From Larix kaempferi (lineage: Eukaryota > Streptophyta > Pinopsida > Pinales > Pinaceae): 64,000 nt of DNA. The position numbers and the translations under genes were made by a program. Below the pieces are notes generated by a model. That model was not told the DNA's origin. It did not search any database and saw only the letters and a program-made list of their open reading frames with translations. Shown here in pieces: positions 31,412 through 44,070 of this stretch; within the stretch, counting starts at the first letter, position 1, and every line of letters starts with the position of its first letter. The stretch lies in contig BSBM01000763.1 in assembly GCA_027924585.1 (NCBI GenBank), forward strand, positions 1,567,001 through 1,631,000. The letters run 5' to 3'.

Positions 31412-32698
31412 ATGTTCATCTAGGAAGCTATCATCAATAAGACTAGCATTATCATCAGTTTGAATTCAAGCGAGAAAATCAGCTACCACATTCTCTCGAC
31501 CGGGACGATCAACAATGGTGATGTTAAATTCTTGTAACAAAAGAAGCCACTGAGTCACTCTGTCATTGGTTATAGGTTTATTCATTAAAAACCTGATGGC
31601 GGAGTGGTCAGTGTGTATAAAAATCTCATATCCTGTGATATAATGACGAAACTTGTTAATGGCATAAACTATTGCTAGAAACTCTTTTTTGGTAACAGTA
31701 TATTTCGATTCTGTAGGAGTCATATTTTTACTAGCAAAGTAAATGGCATGTGATGTTTGTCCCTCTTTTTGACCTAAGACTGCCCCTATATCTATGTCGG
31801 AGGCATCAGTGGATATATGGAAAGGAAGGGACCAATTTGGGCCCCTAAGTATTGGTGCCACTGATAGCTTTGCCTTTAGAGTTTCGAAGGCATGTTGACA
31901 TGGTTCAGTCCATTGGAATTTTGTGTCTTTCATGAGTAGTTTGAACATAGGTGCGGCTATCTTAGTGAAATTTTCAATAAAACATCTATAATAGCCTGCA
32001 TGGCCAAGAAAACTTCTTACTTCCTTCGGAGTTTTTGGAGAAGGAAGATTAACAATTATATCTATCTTGGCAGGATCCACCTTGATACCTTGAAGGGAGA
32101 CATGATGTCCGAGAACTATGCCTTCAGTTAGTAACATTTTTCATTTTTCATGACTAAGAGCTAAGTTCGTTTCTTGGCACCGAATAAGAACTATTTCAAG
32201 GTTATCAAGGGCTTCTTGGAAGGTATTACCATAAACTATAAAATCATCCATATAAACTTCTACACAGTCGTGTATAAGGTCGGCAAAGATTCCTAGAACT
32301 GCCCGCTGGAAAGTAGCAGGTGCATTACATAGGCCAAATGGTAACACTCGATAGGCATATGTCCCCCAGGAACAAGTAAAGGTTGTCTTGTCTTGATCCT
32401 TGGGTGCTATTAGTATTTGATTGTATCCACTATACCCATCAAGGAATGAAAATTATTGTTTCCCTGATAAGGTGTCTAACACCTGATCGATGAAAGGCAA
32501 TGGGAAGTAGTCCTTAAGAGTGGCCTTGTTCAGTTCTCGAAAGTCAACACAGATATGCCATTTCCCTGTGAATTTGTTTGGAACTACCACTAGAGGAGAC
32601 ACCCATTTACTATTGGAAATTGGGTAAATGAAACCGGCGTTAAGGAGTTTCTGTAATTAATCTTTTACTATATCCTTTAGGGATGGATTCATTCTTCT
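31412..32698 (-). pseudogene. Reverse transcriptase and RNase H of element G
   Basis: RT is read from about 32698 down: WVSPLVVVPN, then CVDFRELNKAT, FSFLDGYSGYNQI, and PFGLCNAPATFQR with the catalytic VYMDDFIVYG near 32260. RNase H follows in 32137-31466: STDASDIDIGAVLG (Asp), TVTKKEFLAIVYAINKFRHY (Glu) and IHTDHSAIRFL (Asp), all three catalytic residues present. Stop codons interrupt at about 32142 and at several points between 32450 and 32700. Sequence and order match element E closely, though E is on the other strand. Confidence 0.9.
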
Positions 32699-33891
32699 CT
32701 AGGGCTGCCTAACAGGAGGTATGTTTGAGTCTTTGTAAATGTGGTGGATACAAGTATCTGGGTGTATACCTTTCATATCGGTATATTCCCATGCAAATGC
32801 TCCAGTTTGACTCTTGAGAACTTTTAGTAATTGTTTTTGTTGACTCTCATCTAAACCTGCATTTTTATGTAGACATTTGTCAGTACTAACCTCACAAGGT
32901 ATGGTATAGGATCCTAGGTGTTCTTCGATTGTGAAGACACAGGGTGTACTCGTAAATGTTGAGAGGCTCATGTTTTCTTGGAATTCATCTCCAAATATTT
33001 GGTCAAGTTGTAAGAAAGACTGAGGAAAGTCTACACATGTTGTGGAAGAGATAAATTGATTCAACACATACTCGATATTTTGCTCTTGAAGTGCTCGGGA
33101 GAAATCACTAAGAAGGGAAAGTTCTTCCAATTTCTCATCCCCAAAAGGACAATCTAACCAAAACAGGTTTTGAATTACTGGCTGAGCTGGTGGGTATGAA
33201 GCTAGTTTTCTTATAGATAACCCATCATAGATAATCATCTCTCCATCCCTACATCCTATAAATGCATTGGCAGTAGCCAACCAAGGTCTTCCCAAAATAA
33301 TGGGGTGATCTTTGGAAGGGTCTTTTGATTCTATGACCATGAAGTCCACGGGATATTCCCATGAAGCTACTGATACAGTGATGTCATCTAAGATCCTGGT
33401 AGGTTGAACCATAGTGTGATCTGCTAATTCTAGCATCGTTGGGGTAGGGCGGAGGAAGTGTCCTAAATTGAGAATTTCTAAAGCTGTGGTAGCAATGAGG
33501 TTGATAGCAGATCCTAGATCAATAAGTGTGTTTCCTATGGCGATGTTATTGATGATAACAGTCACCACAGGGTTCCCTGGGTTTGAATACTTTGGGATTC
33601 TGGGTTGGTTTGCTATGCAATCTGAAATTTCTCCTATTACATGAATCGTCGAAGGGTCTTTTTGTTTTCTCCATGGTCTTTAATATAGAGTTCCTTTATT
33701 ACTTTACTATAGATTAGGATATCCTTAATAGCTTGTAACAAAGGGATCTCTTTCAATTCATTAATGATATCATACTTTGGATAAATTACAGGTTTTTCTA
33801 TTACTAGACGCTCCGAATATGGAGGTGATTTTTCCCTTGGAATTACTTCTTTATGTAGATGGTCGTGTGTTGAAGATTTAGGAGTAACCAC
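32699..33891 (-). pseudogene. Aspartic protease region of element G
   Basis: The main frame, 33568-32699, has the protease motif LIDLGSAINLI (DSGA or DTGA in most families) and the downstream ILGRPWLATANAFIGC signature of Athila-type proteases, then a linker leading into RT (AFAWEYTDMKGIHPD). The upstream frame 33891-33637 holds the gag-protease linker with EIPLLQAIKDI. A frame change lies near 33640 and a stop near 32700. Confidence 0.85.
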
Positions 33892-33894
33892 ATC

Positions 33895-36042
33895 TTAAAG
33901 AATGGCATCATTCAAAGCTTCAGTAGGTATGTTATCTTCTTCATTCTCTTCTTGGATAACAACTGATGACTTGGGCTGGTCTTGCAGAACTCTTCCAGAC
34001 CACAGTTGAATCTCGTGTATTGGTGCGGTCGAAATGGCATATGATGGAAGAGGTAACAACCCAATGCTGTTAAGAGCTTGGGTTGGCTTGTTGTTAGGAT
34101 TCGGTATCGGTTGTGCAGGTAATATTGTGGGTCTTGGAGGATTCATGTTCTAGAAATGGTGAGGTTGATTTGGGATAGGGGGTAGTGAAGGAGGTGTAAA
34201 TCTAGGCAAAAGTTGTTGAATATTAGGTGGGTAAGGATAGTTAGGCATAGGAGGAGGTGGTTGAGCATAAGCTTGTCCTCTCCACCCATGTGGCCATTGT
34301 TGATGTTGGGTATTCTGAGGAGGGTACTGCGGAGGCCAATTCTTCCAACCTGACGTATTCCATTATTGAGGGGGTTGATAAGGATAGTAATAGGGTGTAA
34401 TTTGTGATGGATCTTGATATGATGGTTGATCTCTAGGTTTCCAAGGCCTCCTAGATGATTCACCAAAGTTTCCACTCATATACACAGCTTGCAACCCTGG
34501 TACTGATGGACAATTATCAATCGGATGTTCTTCTGTACAAAGGTGACAAACTAAAACATTATTCAATGGACATTCTCGTTGAGGATGTTTAGTTCTACAC
34601 CTAGGATAGAAAACACTCATTGTTGCACGCTCTTCATCTTGCCTCTTTTTAGCTTGTAGTGCATCTAGTTGAGAACCCATGGCTCCTAAGATATCTGTTT
34701 TGAAATTTTCCAATAGGTTTCCCAACTCTACCCTTGTAACTCCACCAGGACTGGATGTGCTACCTTTCGGGTTCCTAGCATAAGATTCTCGAAAGTGTCT
34801 CCCACTTTTCCCTCTGCTCCTAGAGTAATTCCTACATAGTTCACAAATCTGTGCAAAAGGCTGATGAGAAATATCTCCTACTGCCATGAGATTAAGGTTC
34901 TCTAAGAATTCTTCTGAGATTCCCTTGAGGAAGAGTGTTCTTACTGCATCTTCCCGAAGATCACTATATTTAGATTTATGTAACACATAGTTAAATCTCT
35001 CGAGATAGTCTTCTAGGCTCTCATCTTCAAGTTGTTGAATTTTAAAGATATCACTGCGAGAGTCCTTAGGTCTACAGTAATCCTGATATTTCCGTAGAAA
35101 TGCATTCTTCATGTCTTCCCAAGTTCTAATACTAGAATCTCCTAATCCCATAAACCATCAAATAGCAGAATCTTTTAATGTGGCGGGAAAGAGTTTTAGT
35201 GTTTGGCCATCTTGTAGGTAATTATAACTCCTACACAAAATGTCAAACTCAAATAAGAATGTATCTGGATCCTCACTACTCTTCCCATAGAAGGTTGGTA
35301 GTGAGGAGGGAGGGATATTTTTCATAGTTACATCTTGTGCAGTGTCTAAGATAGGGAATCCAAAAGTACCTTCGGTTCTAACCTCTCCTTCTCCTTCATC
35401 TTGTCGGACATGATCTTCATTTTCATCCTCCATGAAGATTCGATTGCCAACGAGAGAATACCTAGGTGGATCCTTTCTTAGTGAATATGGGATGTCCCAA
35501 CGTTCTGTTTCAGGAAGAGTATTCTTCTTTTCAGGAGGAGAATTACCATCTACGTGGGTATCCAGTTTTGAAGGTCCTACTGTTGTTTTCTCAATCTGTG
35601 AGATAACTATGTTTACAGAATTCTCAAAAAGAGTGTCTACTTGTGAAGGATCGACAAAATCTACTAAGTTTGGACCACCTACTATTGAAAAAGTAGTGTC
35701 TTTGGGTTTTTGGACTAACAGAGAGTTGGAGGGTTCTGAAGTTTTATCCTTTGGAGTTTCCTCTTGTCTACGTTCAATCTTAATATGAGCTTAAAGTTCT
35801 TGTGGAATTTTTTTATGAAGAGACTTTTCTGATGTCCCTGTGGTTTCTCCTAATTGATTTCCAGAAAGGATTTCCTTTGCTTTCCAAGTGGGACTGTCCC
35901 CTTTAGGTGTCTTCCGATACCTTTCTGTTGAGTTAGTAGTTGGGGTGGCACGCCCCCCGTATAGGTTAGTAGGAATTTTAGTGGGAATTTTAGTTTTAAT
36001 AAATCTACCTTGCGAGTCTCTAGACCTATTCATGAAAAACAA
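33895..36042 (-). pseudogene. gag of element G
   Basis: It starts with MNRSRDSQGRFIK (36034 or 36042), like the MHRRQRDRFGRF start of E gag. It has a stop near 35791, a capsid part in 35433-34480 (SSEDPDTFLFEFDILC, WFMGLGDSS, RKYQDYC), then two zinc-knuckle-like motifs near 34600-34500. The second reads C-x2-C-x3-H-x4-C (CHLCTEEHPIDNC); the first has lost its leading Cys. A Pro/Gln/Tyr-rich tail follows (34480-34140). At least three stops (about 35791, 35157, 34363) break the frame, one of them where E has Arg before WFM. Confidence 0.87.
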
Positions 36043-36279
36043 ACTATAACTGAAATAAATCCTAATAGCATCACTACTACTATTGGGTTTTGGGGATGCC
36101 TGTTATAACAAATGCGCGGGTTCTTACCTCTCGTCTTACCGCTCACCCGCCACCAACCTATTTCTAAATTTTGAAAGAAGATAATTCAAATATATCCCTA
36201 AGTTTTTAAGAGAAGATCCTATTTATCTATGACTAAATTCTACCTATCTACAACTGAATTCTACCTATCTATCTACAAC
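36043..36279 (-). other. Leader of element G
   Basis: A non-coding stretch between the gag start and the primer site on the minus strand, with simple CTACCTATCTA repeats at 36230-36275. Confidence 0.6.
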
Positions 36280-36297
36280 TCCCCGGCAGCGGTGCCA
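36280..36297 (-). other. Primer binding site, tRNA-Asp type (G)
   Basis: On the minus strand TGGCACCGCTGCCGGGGA lies three bases beyond the LTR end. It differs at two positions from the sequence complementary to the 3' end of plant tRNA-Asp (TGGCGCCGTTGCCGGGGA). Athila elements use this primer. Confidence 0.85.
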
Positions 36298-36300
36298 AAA

Positions 36301-39017
36301 TGTTGAGGAGTGTGAGTTGTCTTAAAGAAAACACCTAAATATTTAATTATCGACCAGGGTTCGTAATCTTAGAGTTGAGGCACAGTATATGCTAAGGTAG
36401 AATGGCACCTAAATTTCGGCTTGTCAGACCTTAGAAATGTTTAATAAAGAAAAGATCAAAAGATCTTTCAAAATGAAAAACTGAGTCAAACTTCAGAAAA
36501 AGATACCAAATGAACTAACTAGACCAAATTAAACCAACAGATCAGAATAGTATCAAATCATACTACTCTACTCTATGATTAAACAATGGAAAAAGAACAA
36601 TTACTGATTAAAGAGAAAACTATTTTTATAAGAATGAAAACTACTTAATAAATTCTTCAGATTCTAATCTAGGAATTAGAAACAACTGTAAATGAAATTA
36701 AAGACCTATCTATGGAACAACTTAATTTGATGATAAATTACATAAACAGAAAACTATGTTAATTCAAAGCAAAACTACAAACTATTAATGAATTCAATAA
36801 CTACTTATGCATTCAGAAACTACACTAAAGCATCTAATTCGAATTCCATTCTCCTTGATGTTGTATGTCAAATGTGATAGGAACTAGAGTGAATGAGTCG
36901 TAACGACTTTCAAATGTAATAGCAAAACAAAATTGAAGTAAATCTAATCTAATCTCTGCAAAGAGATGTAAACTACAAAGAGTCCAATTACAGTTAACTT
37001 TAAACATTATGATCTATCTTCTATCCATAAGCAAAATGATATGAAACTAATGAAATCTAGAAGCAAGTAGAAAACTTAATAAAGATATTTATTTCTGAGT
37101 TCAATTTGGAAGCAAGTAGAAAACTTGATAAAGACATGTTATATAGAAGCAAGTAGAAAACTTGATAAAGATATTTATTTCTAATCCAAATTCTATTTCA
37201 TGAACATCTTCATTATCTGGATGAATGGGAAACTGATCCTATGCTTTAACAAAGAAATTATCGAAACTCAGATAACTTGGAGAATGAAATTATTAACTCT
37301 AATTTGAAATTAACCTTAAAAACATGTAGTAAACTATACTATGAATAAGACTGGTAAATCTGAAAGCAGCAACATATTAGTAAATCAGATATGAAAGACA
37401 TAACTCGGAAAATAGTTGGAACGAAGTGAAAGAAAATGAGACAGAGATTAATAATAATGACAAACTTTAATTAAAACTCCTATAGAATATAAAGCAAAAC
37501 CCTAATTATGGTTACAGATGCTAATTAAAAGCAAGAAAGATTACAATTCAAAAACTTAAGAAACTGAATTCAAAATAAACATAAAAACAGTGCAGAAAGA
37601 ATGAAAGTCCGAATGACGATCCGGATGACTGTCTGGATGGAAGAAAACGAATTAAACTAAGGAAAGAGGCAGTTTTGATGATCTTAACGTTAGTTGGTGA
37701 ATGCAGATGAACCTACAGTGCAAAGAAGTCAATGAGAAGACTGTTGAGAAGCTACAATAATAGGAAGCAACCTATTCTAATTATGATTTGAAAAGATGAA
37801 CTACTTCTATAACATAGTCAAACAAAACTAAGCTACGAATAAAACTTAACCTACAGCTACAGAAAGAGAAGCTAATAGACTAATTCTAACTATAACTAAG
37901 CTTGAAACATAAACTAACTAAACAGCAACTAACTAAACTCTGTCTAATTTGCAGAAGACTGAAAACAAATTAAAAATACTATGCTTGGTCGACCATTATC
38001 AATTCTGGAAACATAAATTAAGTTAGCAGTGAAATACAGATTATAGGAACATAAGAAAATAACATATACAGGAAAACAGAATTAATTATATAAACTGGAA
38101 AATGAACTAACTATTTTTAGAAAAGAAAATACAGAAAAAACATAAATAAAACTTCCGGTTGATGAGGGGCCCTTCCCAACAATCAGAGATGAAAATTAAA
38201 TCAACTTAATTCACCAACAACAGAGCATCAACAATAAAATGCAGGAGCTTCCATTTACTGAGAAAGTTATACAGTGTTTGTAGTTTAACAATTGCCTAAA
38301 CTCTAGAGACTCGAAGACTCTGGGACTCAGGGACTAACTCGTCTCGGTCACAAAGAGGTCTATATAAACAATTTTTCAATGGGGAGAGCAAGTCGACCCT
38401 TTAGTGGTCGGCTTCTCTAATAATAGGCAATGTTTAAGACTGTAAAACGGCTGCTTGGTGGCTCATGACAACGCAAAGGTCGCCTGCCTGCTTTCACGGC
38501 GTCAATCCTACCCGATGCGAACAGCTGCGTGTTTGTTTCCTTCAGTCGTGGGCAAAATGTATGTTGGGGAACTGGATGGACGGAGGAGAGGACTGTTGAA
38601 GTGTCGACGTGGGTAGAGCATGTGTTGGCGGACTGAACGTGGGAAGACGAGGCTCCTCTAGAACATTGGCGTGAGCAGGCATGCGTGATATCAAGTTGGA
38701 CGAACAGGAAAATCGGAACGCTGAAGTGTTGACATGGGGAGACCATGTGCTGTCGAGCTCAGGAGGCAAGGAGGTGAATCTTCTACAACCAGGGCTCATC
38801 AACCATAACCACCACTTTGCTAACAGAACCCACGTGTCTGTCTCTGTCTTTAATGGCCAGGAATATGCCAACCGATGATTCCGCGGGTTGGGCGAAGGGC
38901 TGAACGCTGCTGGCGTCTTTGGCGTGGAAGTGAGTTTGAATGAAGGTCCGTTTGAAGACTGCAGCCTGTAGAGCAAGAACTAAATGCCATGCATGTCTAG
39001 AAATGTCACTTAAAACA
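36301..39017 (-). repeat. 5' LTR of element G (upper edge uncertain)
   Basis: The lower edge is secure: on the plus strand the LTR begins TGTTGAGGAGTG, next to the primer site. The upper edge is a guess from TAAAACA at 39011-39017. A TATA-like TTTATATA on the minus strand (38361-38368) would leave about 2.05 kb of R-U5, unusually long and AT-rich. The presumed U3 above it (38400-38990) is clearly richer in GC. Three GAAGCAAGTAGAAAACTT boxes stand at 37060, 37109 and 37146. No ORF inside looks real. Confidence 0.6.
38361..38368 (-). promoter_or_regulatory. TATA-like box in G 5' LTR
   Basis: On the minus strand the sequence reads TTTATATAGACC, with a GC-richer upstream region holding a CACGTG box at 38831-38836. 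Position and base composition suggest the U3 promoter; there is no direct proof. Confidence 0.45.
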
Positions 39018-39199
39018 TTAATAAATCATAATATAGCAAGATTTGACCAAAATTCATATGATAAATGAATATATGCATACCTAGTCTGTTTGATGGTCTG
39101 AATGGTGGAAAGAATAACTTATCATAGAAAAAATAATGAAAATGACGCCACTCAGAGTAGATTTGATGATAAAAAATAATGACAAAATGGACACCAACA

Positions 39200-39602
39200 C
39201 AAATACAAAGATGTAATCCCCAAGCATGAGCTCCTTCTCCTCCTTTGCATATCTCTCCTTCTCCTATGCGAGTTTCACAAGTGAGTCTGTGTGTGTTAAA
39301 TGAGGAACACACCTCCTCTATTTATACACTACTCTGACTTGACTTTTACACTAACTAGGTCGGCCCCAACTTAACCACTCAACATAATGTTGATTGAGCC
39401 GACCCCACTAGGGGACTTAAACACCCCATTACAACTGACTCTGGACCGACCCCACTAGGGAAGTCTAATAACCCAAGTTACCACATTCCCATGAAGGAAT
39501 AAACATCTCCGAATATACAATAAGGTCTCCACGGAGGAATGAAACATCTCCGAAATAATAAAGTACAAATATAATATTCTTAGAAGTTACAATATTTCAA
39601 CA
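39200..39602 (-). repeat. Decayed A-type LTR on the minus strand (left part uncertain)
   Basis: Read on the minus strand from 39602 it begins TGTTGAAATATTGTAACTTC and follows the A LTR through GGAGATG..CATTCCTCCG, GGTCGGTCC, GTATAAATAGAGGAGG and CACACAGACTCACTTGTGAAAC. Similarity fades below about 39200, so the LTR end and the other target duplication could not be placed. No internal region follows, so it is a solo or truncated LTR. It is more diverged than those of A1-A3, so older or a different subfamily. Confidence 0.75.
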
Positions 39603-40040
39603 AAAACAAGAAGAAGAAGCCAAGTGAAGGCAGGAGGAAGAACAAAAGAAAAAAGAGGAAGAAGCAGAATAGGAAAGGCTAAGAAAGGAAAGGCAAGAAG
39701 CAATAGAGAAAGTAATAGAGTTAGAGAGACAACAGGAGGAGGAAGCCAAATTCAATAAAGTTGTGGAAGACAAAAGTGTCCATGAAGAAGACCATAGTCT
39801 TCAAGATATGGACATAGATCTACCAGACATCTCCGAAATTCCACTTACGAGAGGCCATCTTCCATTTGTTGAGCTTGAGCTCACCCCCATTACTCCTTCA
39901 AAGAAGCATTCAGTGGCAAAGATGGATACTATAGTTTCTTATCCTAAGCGGAAGACTATAGTGAGAAGAACAGAGAAAATATTGAAAATGGGAACGCAAC
40001 CAGATGTGGTAACCATACAGCAAAGTACCTTAGTGGAAGG
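39603..40040 (+). pseudogene. Coiled-coil ORF, 5' part, bounded by two A-type insertions
   Basis: A Glu/Lys/Gln-rich helical stretch (with stops at about 39625 and 39670) leads into an acidic segment MEDKSVHEEDHSLQDMDIDL (39763) and a basic one (SYPKRKTIVRRTEKILKMG). The frame reaches the target duplication gaagg at 40036-40040 and continues on the other side of A3 at 46980. I recognise no named family. The upstream end is cut by the minus-strand LTR. The stops make it a pseudogene, probably part of an old repeat rather than a host gene. Confidence 0.6.
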
Positions 40041-40645
40041 TGTTGAGATATTGTAACTTCAAAGAATATTATATTTGTACTTTATTATTCCGGAGATGAT
40101 TCATTCCTCCGTGAAGATCTTATTGTATATCCGGAGATGTTTATTCCTCCGTCGGAATGTGGTAACTTGGGTTATTAGACTTCCCTAGTGGGGGTCGGCC
40201 CTGTATGTGTTATGTGGGTCAAAGGGTTATTAGACCACCCTAGAGGGGTCGGCCCAGTCAGTTATAATGGGGTATTTAACCTAATGGTTAAATACGAGCC
40301 TACATGTACTTGTGTAAAATACATATCAGAGTAGTGTATAAATAGAGGAGGTGTGTTCCTCATTATACACATTCACTCACTTGAGGATAGCGCACTTGTG
40401 GAGGAGAGGTCTTCTATTGTGGAGGAGGAGATCATGTCTCAGGGTTTCATCTTTGTATATTGCTGGTCATCTATATTGAGGAAGCTTTGCTGGGTTTTCT
40501 ACCCCATGAGGGTTTCCCAGGATAAATCTCTGTCTCTTGTGTTTATGCTGTGCTTGTTGTTTCTTCAGTGATCCTGTATATGCTATTATTGTAAAAATGG
40601 AATGTAATGCTGCTATTTTCTATCTTAGCATCTTGAATTTTAACA
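40041..40645 (+). repeat. 5' LTR of A3
   Basis: 605 bp, opening TGTTGAGATATTG and ending TTTTAACA. A TATAAATA box lies about 300 bp in, followed by the GAGGA..TCCTC inverted repeat. Confidence 0.94.
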
Positions 40646-40657
40646 TGGTATCAGAGC
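40646..40657 (+). other. Primer binding site, tRNA-iMet (A3)
   Basis: TGGTATCAGAGC directly follows the LTR, as in A1 and B. Confidence 0.92.
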
Positions 40658-42005
40658 TAACCTAAAAGAAGACAAGGTATGGCACTAAAGACACTTGCTT
40701 TACTTACGACAATTTGAAGGTTAGGGTTTTACATAGCAAAAACCAGTCATCGTAGCACTTTCGCTATAAATCCGTTTTGGCGAAGTTTTCAGATCTAAAA
40801 TTGTTACAGGACGAAGCTAAAATCTCCAGGTACCTTGTGTCCAAAGGAAAACCTCTAATTCGTTGTACTTTGTGATTTATGATCTGTACAATATAGGGTT
40901 TTCTGCCTCTTCCAGATCTGAGTCAAAATCAGGTGACCTTGGGAAAAAGGTCATAACTTGGGCTAGGAAGCTCCAAATGAAATTTCATGAAAAGTGACAG
41001 GTAGTACACAGACTGTACTATCTCAAAAAACTTTTTCAGGGGCCGAAGTTGAATCAGTGACACGTGGCACGCCGTACAAGTTCGCTCTCCTGTATTATCC
41101 CATAAACAGGTCATGTTGCGACACTTGGCATAACTCTCTCTCAGAGAATACAATTGAGGTCAGACCTGTCAGGATGGAAAGATAACAGGCCTAGATATCT
41201 CAGAAAACGTTTTCAGAGGCCGAAGGTCAAACAGTGACACGTGGCACGCCGTACAAGTTCGCTCTCCTGTATTTTCCCAAAACAGGTCACGTTGCGACAT
41301 TTGGCATAACTCTCTCTCAGAACATCCAATTGAGGTCAGACCTGTCAGGATGGAAAGATAACAGGTCAGGCTATCTCAGAAAACTTTTTCAGACCCTGTG
41401 GATCAAAAATTTCGGAGTTACACCAGAAACAATCAGGTACATATTTCTGTCAAAACAGAATTATTTTTTTGGTACCTTCATTCATGGCTTCCGGAATTTA
41501 GGGCTTTGAAGAAAGTTGGAATTTTTGTAATCGGAGACCACGGCTGGATGCTACTCATCAAAATAGAAATTTAGAGACCAAGATCAGAATTTTTGGTTGG
41601 GCAGAAGGCCGGGCTTGATTAGACCCTAGTTCGGGACTTTGATCAGAAAAGTGGAAAATTAGGGCTTCTGTAAAAATGGAAATTTTTGAAATCTGTGACC
41701 ACGGCTGGAAGCTCCTCAGAAAAATAGAAGCTTAGAGCTTTGGATCAAACCTTTTGATGGGGCAAAAGAGTGGGCTTCATCAAACCCCAGTTCAGGGTCA
41801 CGTCCAGTGAATCCGAAAGTTTCAAAGGCAAAATTAAGGAGTAAAACTTTGCAGTTTTCAAATTCTGAATATACCAGTTTGATCAGCTCATCAAGGCGCA
41901 TATTTCTATCATTTCGGAAGTTTGAAATTCAAAGTTTGAATTTTTTTTTGGTTTCTCTGACAAACCCATATCCAGCTCCAGGTCCAGTTCTTGCAAATCA
42001 AGTGG
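40658..42005 (+). other. Leader of A3 with an internal partial duplication
   Basis: It is collinear with the other A leaders. A block with GTGACACGTGGCACGCCG and AAGTTCGCTCTCCTGTATT occurs twice, about 175 bp apart (near 41057 and 41234), a different extent of duplication from the 177-bp one in A2. The ORFs in this part are products of the repeat. Confidence 0.75.
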
Positions 42006-42110
42006 ATTGGGTTAATCCTAGAAGAAGATGGATTGGTCACCTGCATAAGTGAAGAAGTTCCTGTCTCAGAGAGAGATGAGGATAAGGGCTTACATAAGAA
42101 GAATACAAGC
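42006..42110 (+). pseudogene. gag N-terminal stub in A3
   Basis: About 35 codons in one frame read IGLILEEDGLV then EEVPVSERDEDKGLHKKN. They align with residues about 29-65 of B gag (IGLILEENELD.. and ..ALHKKN). The rest of gag is gone. This fixes the 5' breakpoint at which coding sequence was lost when the A family arose; A1 and A2 retain a shorter piece. Confidence 0.85.
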
Positions 42111-43589
42111 GATCTCGACAGGTATGACTCATCGAGGTATGTTTCGATATTTGTCCATGATTAAGTTTATGGTATGTTTGTCTTCAGGTTATTACAGTTA
42201 GTACAATTTTGATTTTAGATTTGTCGTATAACCTTAACAAAATTATGAATGCATGATAGAAGATATTCATTGGTTAGGCTGTTGACACTTATGATTGTAC
42301 TAATGCATTATGATGTTGTGTGAGGTTGATGTTGTCTGCTAACAAGATACAGGTACATCACAAAAGACAAATCAGGTTCCATGACCATGAAAACATGAAG
42401 ACAAAGACTCATCCTTAATCTTTGTTCTACTTACGAGGTATGTATGACTTTGTTATATTATGCTTAACCTATGAGACATGCAGGTTCTAGCTCAGGATCT
42501 CTAAATCATTGAAGAGATTGTTTAGGTATGTTGTACATAACCAAGTAGGTATACTAATCCAAGTATGTTTCCCATGAATCTTACCTTGTGTTAGGATCCC
42601 TTATATAAGTATACTTGATATGATTGGTTATGCTTATTCATAAAGCTAGTAATCAAGGGTTTATGCATGATTTAATTAACCAGAAGAGTACTATGATCAA
42701 ACAAGAATATGCATGAGTAAAAGAAGACTTACTTGAAACCCTGAATACTAATGATCATGACTATACATATTCAAGATTATTTAGAATTAGAATGTTTTGA
42801 GAATATACTAATGAATGAATGTTTGTGTATGAGATCATGAGGATGACACTAGTGCACACTTGAGCATGCACAGTGGTACAGAATGAATAGAAGTTCAAAG
42901 GACATATAGAAGATCAAGCGGGAGGCAACCACACAAACATAAAAGATAAGTATTTGAGTTGTTATTTGAAATAGTAAATGATATTTCTTGTATGCATATT
43001 TGTATTCCTAGAACATATCATGCTGAGTGCAAACATTCATAGAGCATTGAACATTATACTACTAATATGCATATGATTGGTAAGTTGGACAAACATTCCA
43101 TTGTTGCTTGTCTAGAATGAAACCTCTTTGCTGACATGCTGAGAGCTGTGCACACTCTCGATAGTATGTTCTGGTAGAGATGGAAGGCATCTAGATAGCC
43201 ACTGTATGCATACAGGATATGGGAAAGTGTTGTGCCAAAGTATTGGTCAAGATAGTTGCATAACTATATAAATGATATCTGTATGCATAATAGGTTATCA
43301 TGATTTCATGATTATGAAGGATTACTAATCATGTACTTAATTTTGTTTTGTAGGAAAGATCATGAAGAATAATGAACACCGAACAAGTGATGGATGTTCA
43401 ACAAGAAGATTTACAAATCAAACAAAATATAGAAGGCTTGTGGCTAGAAGATTCTCTTAGAAAGAGGAAGAGAATCATGATGAGATGTTTGCTCCAAGTG
43501 GCTAGATAAGACCATTCTCTTAATGGTGCAATTAAAGAAGAAGTGTGAATCAGGTTCTGTATGGGTTCCCAGGATCGATAGTATATTGA
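42111..43589 (+). other. Conserved non-coding block of the A family (A3 copy)
   Basis: Collinear with 10016-11628 and 16161-17785. It ends at a GGGTTCCCAGGATCGATAG motif (43564-43582), after which A2 carries about 1.2 kb with the RT/RNase H fragment that A3 lacks. Instead the tandem arrays begin. Confidence 0.65.
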
Positions 43590-43599
43590 TGAGAATACA

Positions 43600-44070
43600 T
43601 GTGGGGATTGTATCATCCTTGAACACTTGTTCTAAAGTGAGCCGTAGACAGGTGTCTCCGAGAAAGAAAAGGGATTGGATCATCCCTGGACTTTCAGTCC
43701 TAAAGAGAGTCGTAGACGTAAGGTCTCCGAGAATGAAGTCCTTAGTGGACAGTTAAGGGGATTGGATCATCCCTGGACTTTCAGTCCTAAAGAGAGCCGT
43801 AGACGTGAGGTCTCCGAGAATGAAGTCCTTAGTGGACAGTTGAAGGGATTGGATCATCCCTGGACTTTCAGTCCTAAAGAGAGCCGTAGATGTGAGGTCT
43901 CCGAGAATGAAGTCCTTAGTGGACAGTTGAGGGGATTGGATCATCCCTGGACTTTCAGTCCTAAAGAGAGCCGTAGACGTAAGGTCTCCGAGAAGTGGGG
44001 ATTGTATCATCCCCGGACCTTGGTCCCTGAATTGATCCGTAGACGTATGGTCTTCGAGAATAAAGTGATG
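43600..44070 (+). repeat. Tandem array, 87-bp units (A3)
   Basis: GGGATTGGATCATCCC marks at about 43757, 43844 and 43931 give an 87-bp period, with diverged units at both ends. Since 87 is divisible by three, an ORF (43675-44097) repeats GLDHPWTFSPKESRR; it is an array by-product, and the minus strand shows a similar one. Confidence 0.9.

Larger units (their letters stand above)
6189..39017 (-). mobile_element. Element G: Athila-like Ty3/gypsy retrotransposon, interrupted by A1
   Basis: Reading on the minus strand, the order is a long 5' LTR (about 39017 down to 36301), a tRNA-Asp primer site, gag, protease, RT, RNase H and integrase, with the integrase tail on the far side of the A1 nest. 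Pol is scattered with stop codons and frameshifts, so the copy is dead. The RT wording, the primer site and the lack of a second RNase H favour the Athila lineage or a close relative. The lower limit given here is only the pol stop; the 3' LTR was not found. Confidence 0.75.

Noticed and set aside
38417-38976. Two overlapping minus-strand ORFs (109 and 144 codons) rich in Ser and Pro
   Set aside because: They lie in the presumed U3 of the G LTR, have no domain and reflect local GC-rich composition.
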